A stretch of 26,930 nt of DNA from contig ATSW01103095.1 of assembly GCA_000444245.1 (NCBI GenBank), forward strand, positions 1-26,930, read 5' to 3'. The notes under the pieces are model-generated. The model saw nothing but the letters and a program-made list of their open reading frames with translations, did not search any database and was not told where the DNA came from. Positions 26,494-26,930 of the stretch are shown here, piece by piece (position 1 is the stretch's first letter; every line of letters starts with the position of its first letter). Source of the stretch: Botryllus schlosseri (lineage: Eukaryota; Chordata; Ascidiacea; Stolidobranchia; Styelidae). The position numbers and the translations under genes are program-made.

Positions 26494-26930
26494 TCATTCC
26501 GAAATTATTATTGAAAATGCAAACAATTATTTACAGACCGAGACATGGCATATACTGTAAATATTCGTGATTATCTGATTTTTACCGGTATTATGACGTA
26601 CGTTGGATAGCCGGCAAGAGCTATATTGGAGTAACCCCTTTGGAGCGCCCGAAAATATATTAATGTTCACTCAAGAGATATTACCGAGTCTGATACTCAT
26701 CATGTTTTGAGCGTGGTTGCGCGTGTCCCCAACATTTTAGAAGTCGATGATATGGAAAGGTCATCACATAACTTTGAACTCTATTGAGCTTATTCCATGC
26801 CTAACATAAGATAACTAATGACTAGACAAGGTTGTTACAGTCCTTTACACGATGTCATTCTCAAAGGATAATGTGTTTCTGTATAGGTCTACTTTCTTAG
26901 AGACGTATCGCTCTTTCATGTATCCCCTAA
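26494..26930. other. No gene seen
   Basis: The right edge of the window. No SLC6 exon, other open frame or paired repeat was recognised. Confidence 0.45.

Overview
The window reads as nuclear DNA of an invertebrate animal: AT-rich, full of short interspersed repeats, with spliced genes and small introns (one is 61 bp). A marine deuterostome, possibly an ascidian, is my best guess from the lineage-specific 7TM paralogues, the small intron and the mix of hAT MITEs and non-LTR elements. The phylum cannot be proved from this window alone. Single N bases inside repeats show a draft assembly.

Three protein genes are supported. Two are intact single-exon seven-transmembrane (GPCR-like) paralogues, arranged head to head: one on the minus strand (123-1025) and one on the plus strand (6567-7463). 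They are roughly three quarters identical by eye. The third is the 5' part of an SLC6 transporter gene on the plus strand (13881-19651). It has five coding exons giving 285 residues, from the N-terminus to just before TM6, and is closest to the B0AT1/SLC6A19 branch of neutral amino-acid transporters. Its remaining exons are not visible, so the gene probably runs past the right edge through an intron longer than 7.2 kb.

Most of the rest is fossil mobile DNA. Several non-autonomous hAT-like families can be delimited by inverted termini and 8-bp target duplications: 2431-3291 and 11604-12648 (one family), 3506-4022 and 10427-10934 (a second), 7781-8406, 17919-18771 and 18780-19313 (a CAGTGGTT-type group), and 19920-20377. 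A nearly perfect foldback lies at 23456-24126, an inverted 16-bp minisatellite at 24484-24832, and a separate terminal-inverted-repeat element flanked by TA at 25401-26491. Non-LTR relics include a LINE 3' end with a (TAA)n tail in SLC6 intron 3, a diverged relative near 4.6 kb, an RTE-like 3' fragment and an (AAC)n-tailed stub at 14.3-14.6 kb, and a tRNA-derived SINE in three copies.

The genes show no functional link to each other. No operon, RNA gene, CRISPR array or retrovirus-like element was recognised. The most interesting signals are the inverted 7TM pair, the structured repeats (foldback, minisatellite palindrome, and a three-copy hairpin unit at 17.4-17.9 kb), MITE-carried TGACGTCA sites, and a possible nested gene start at 22551-22627.
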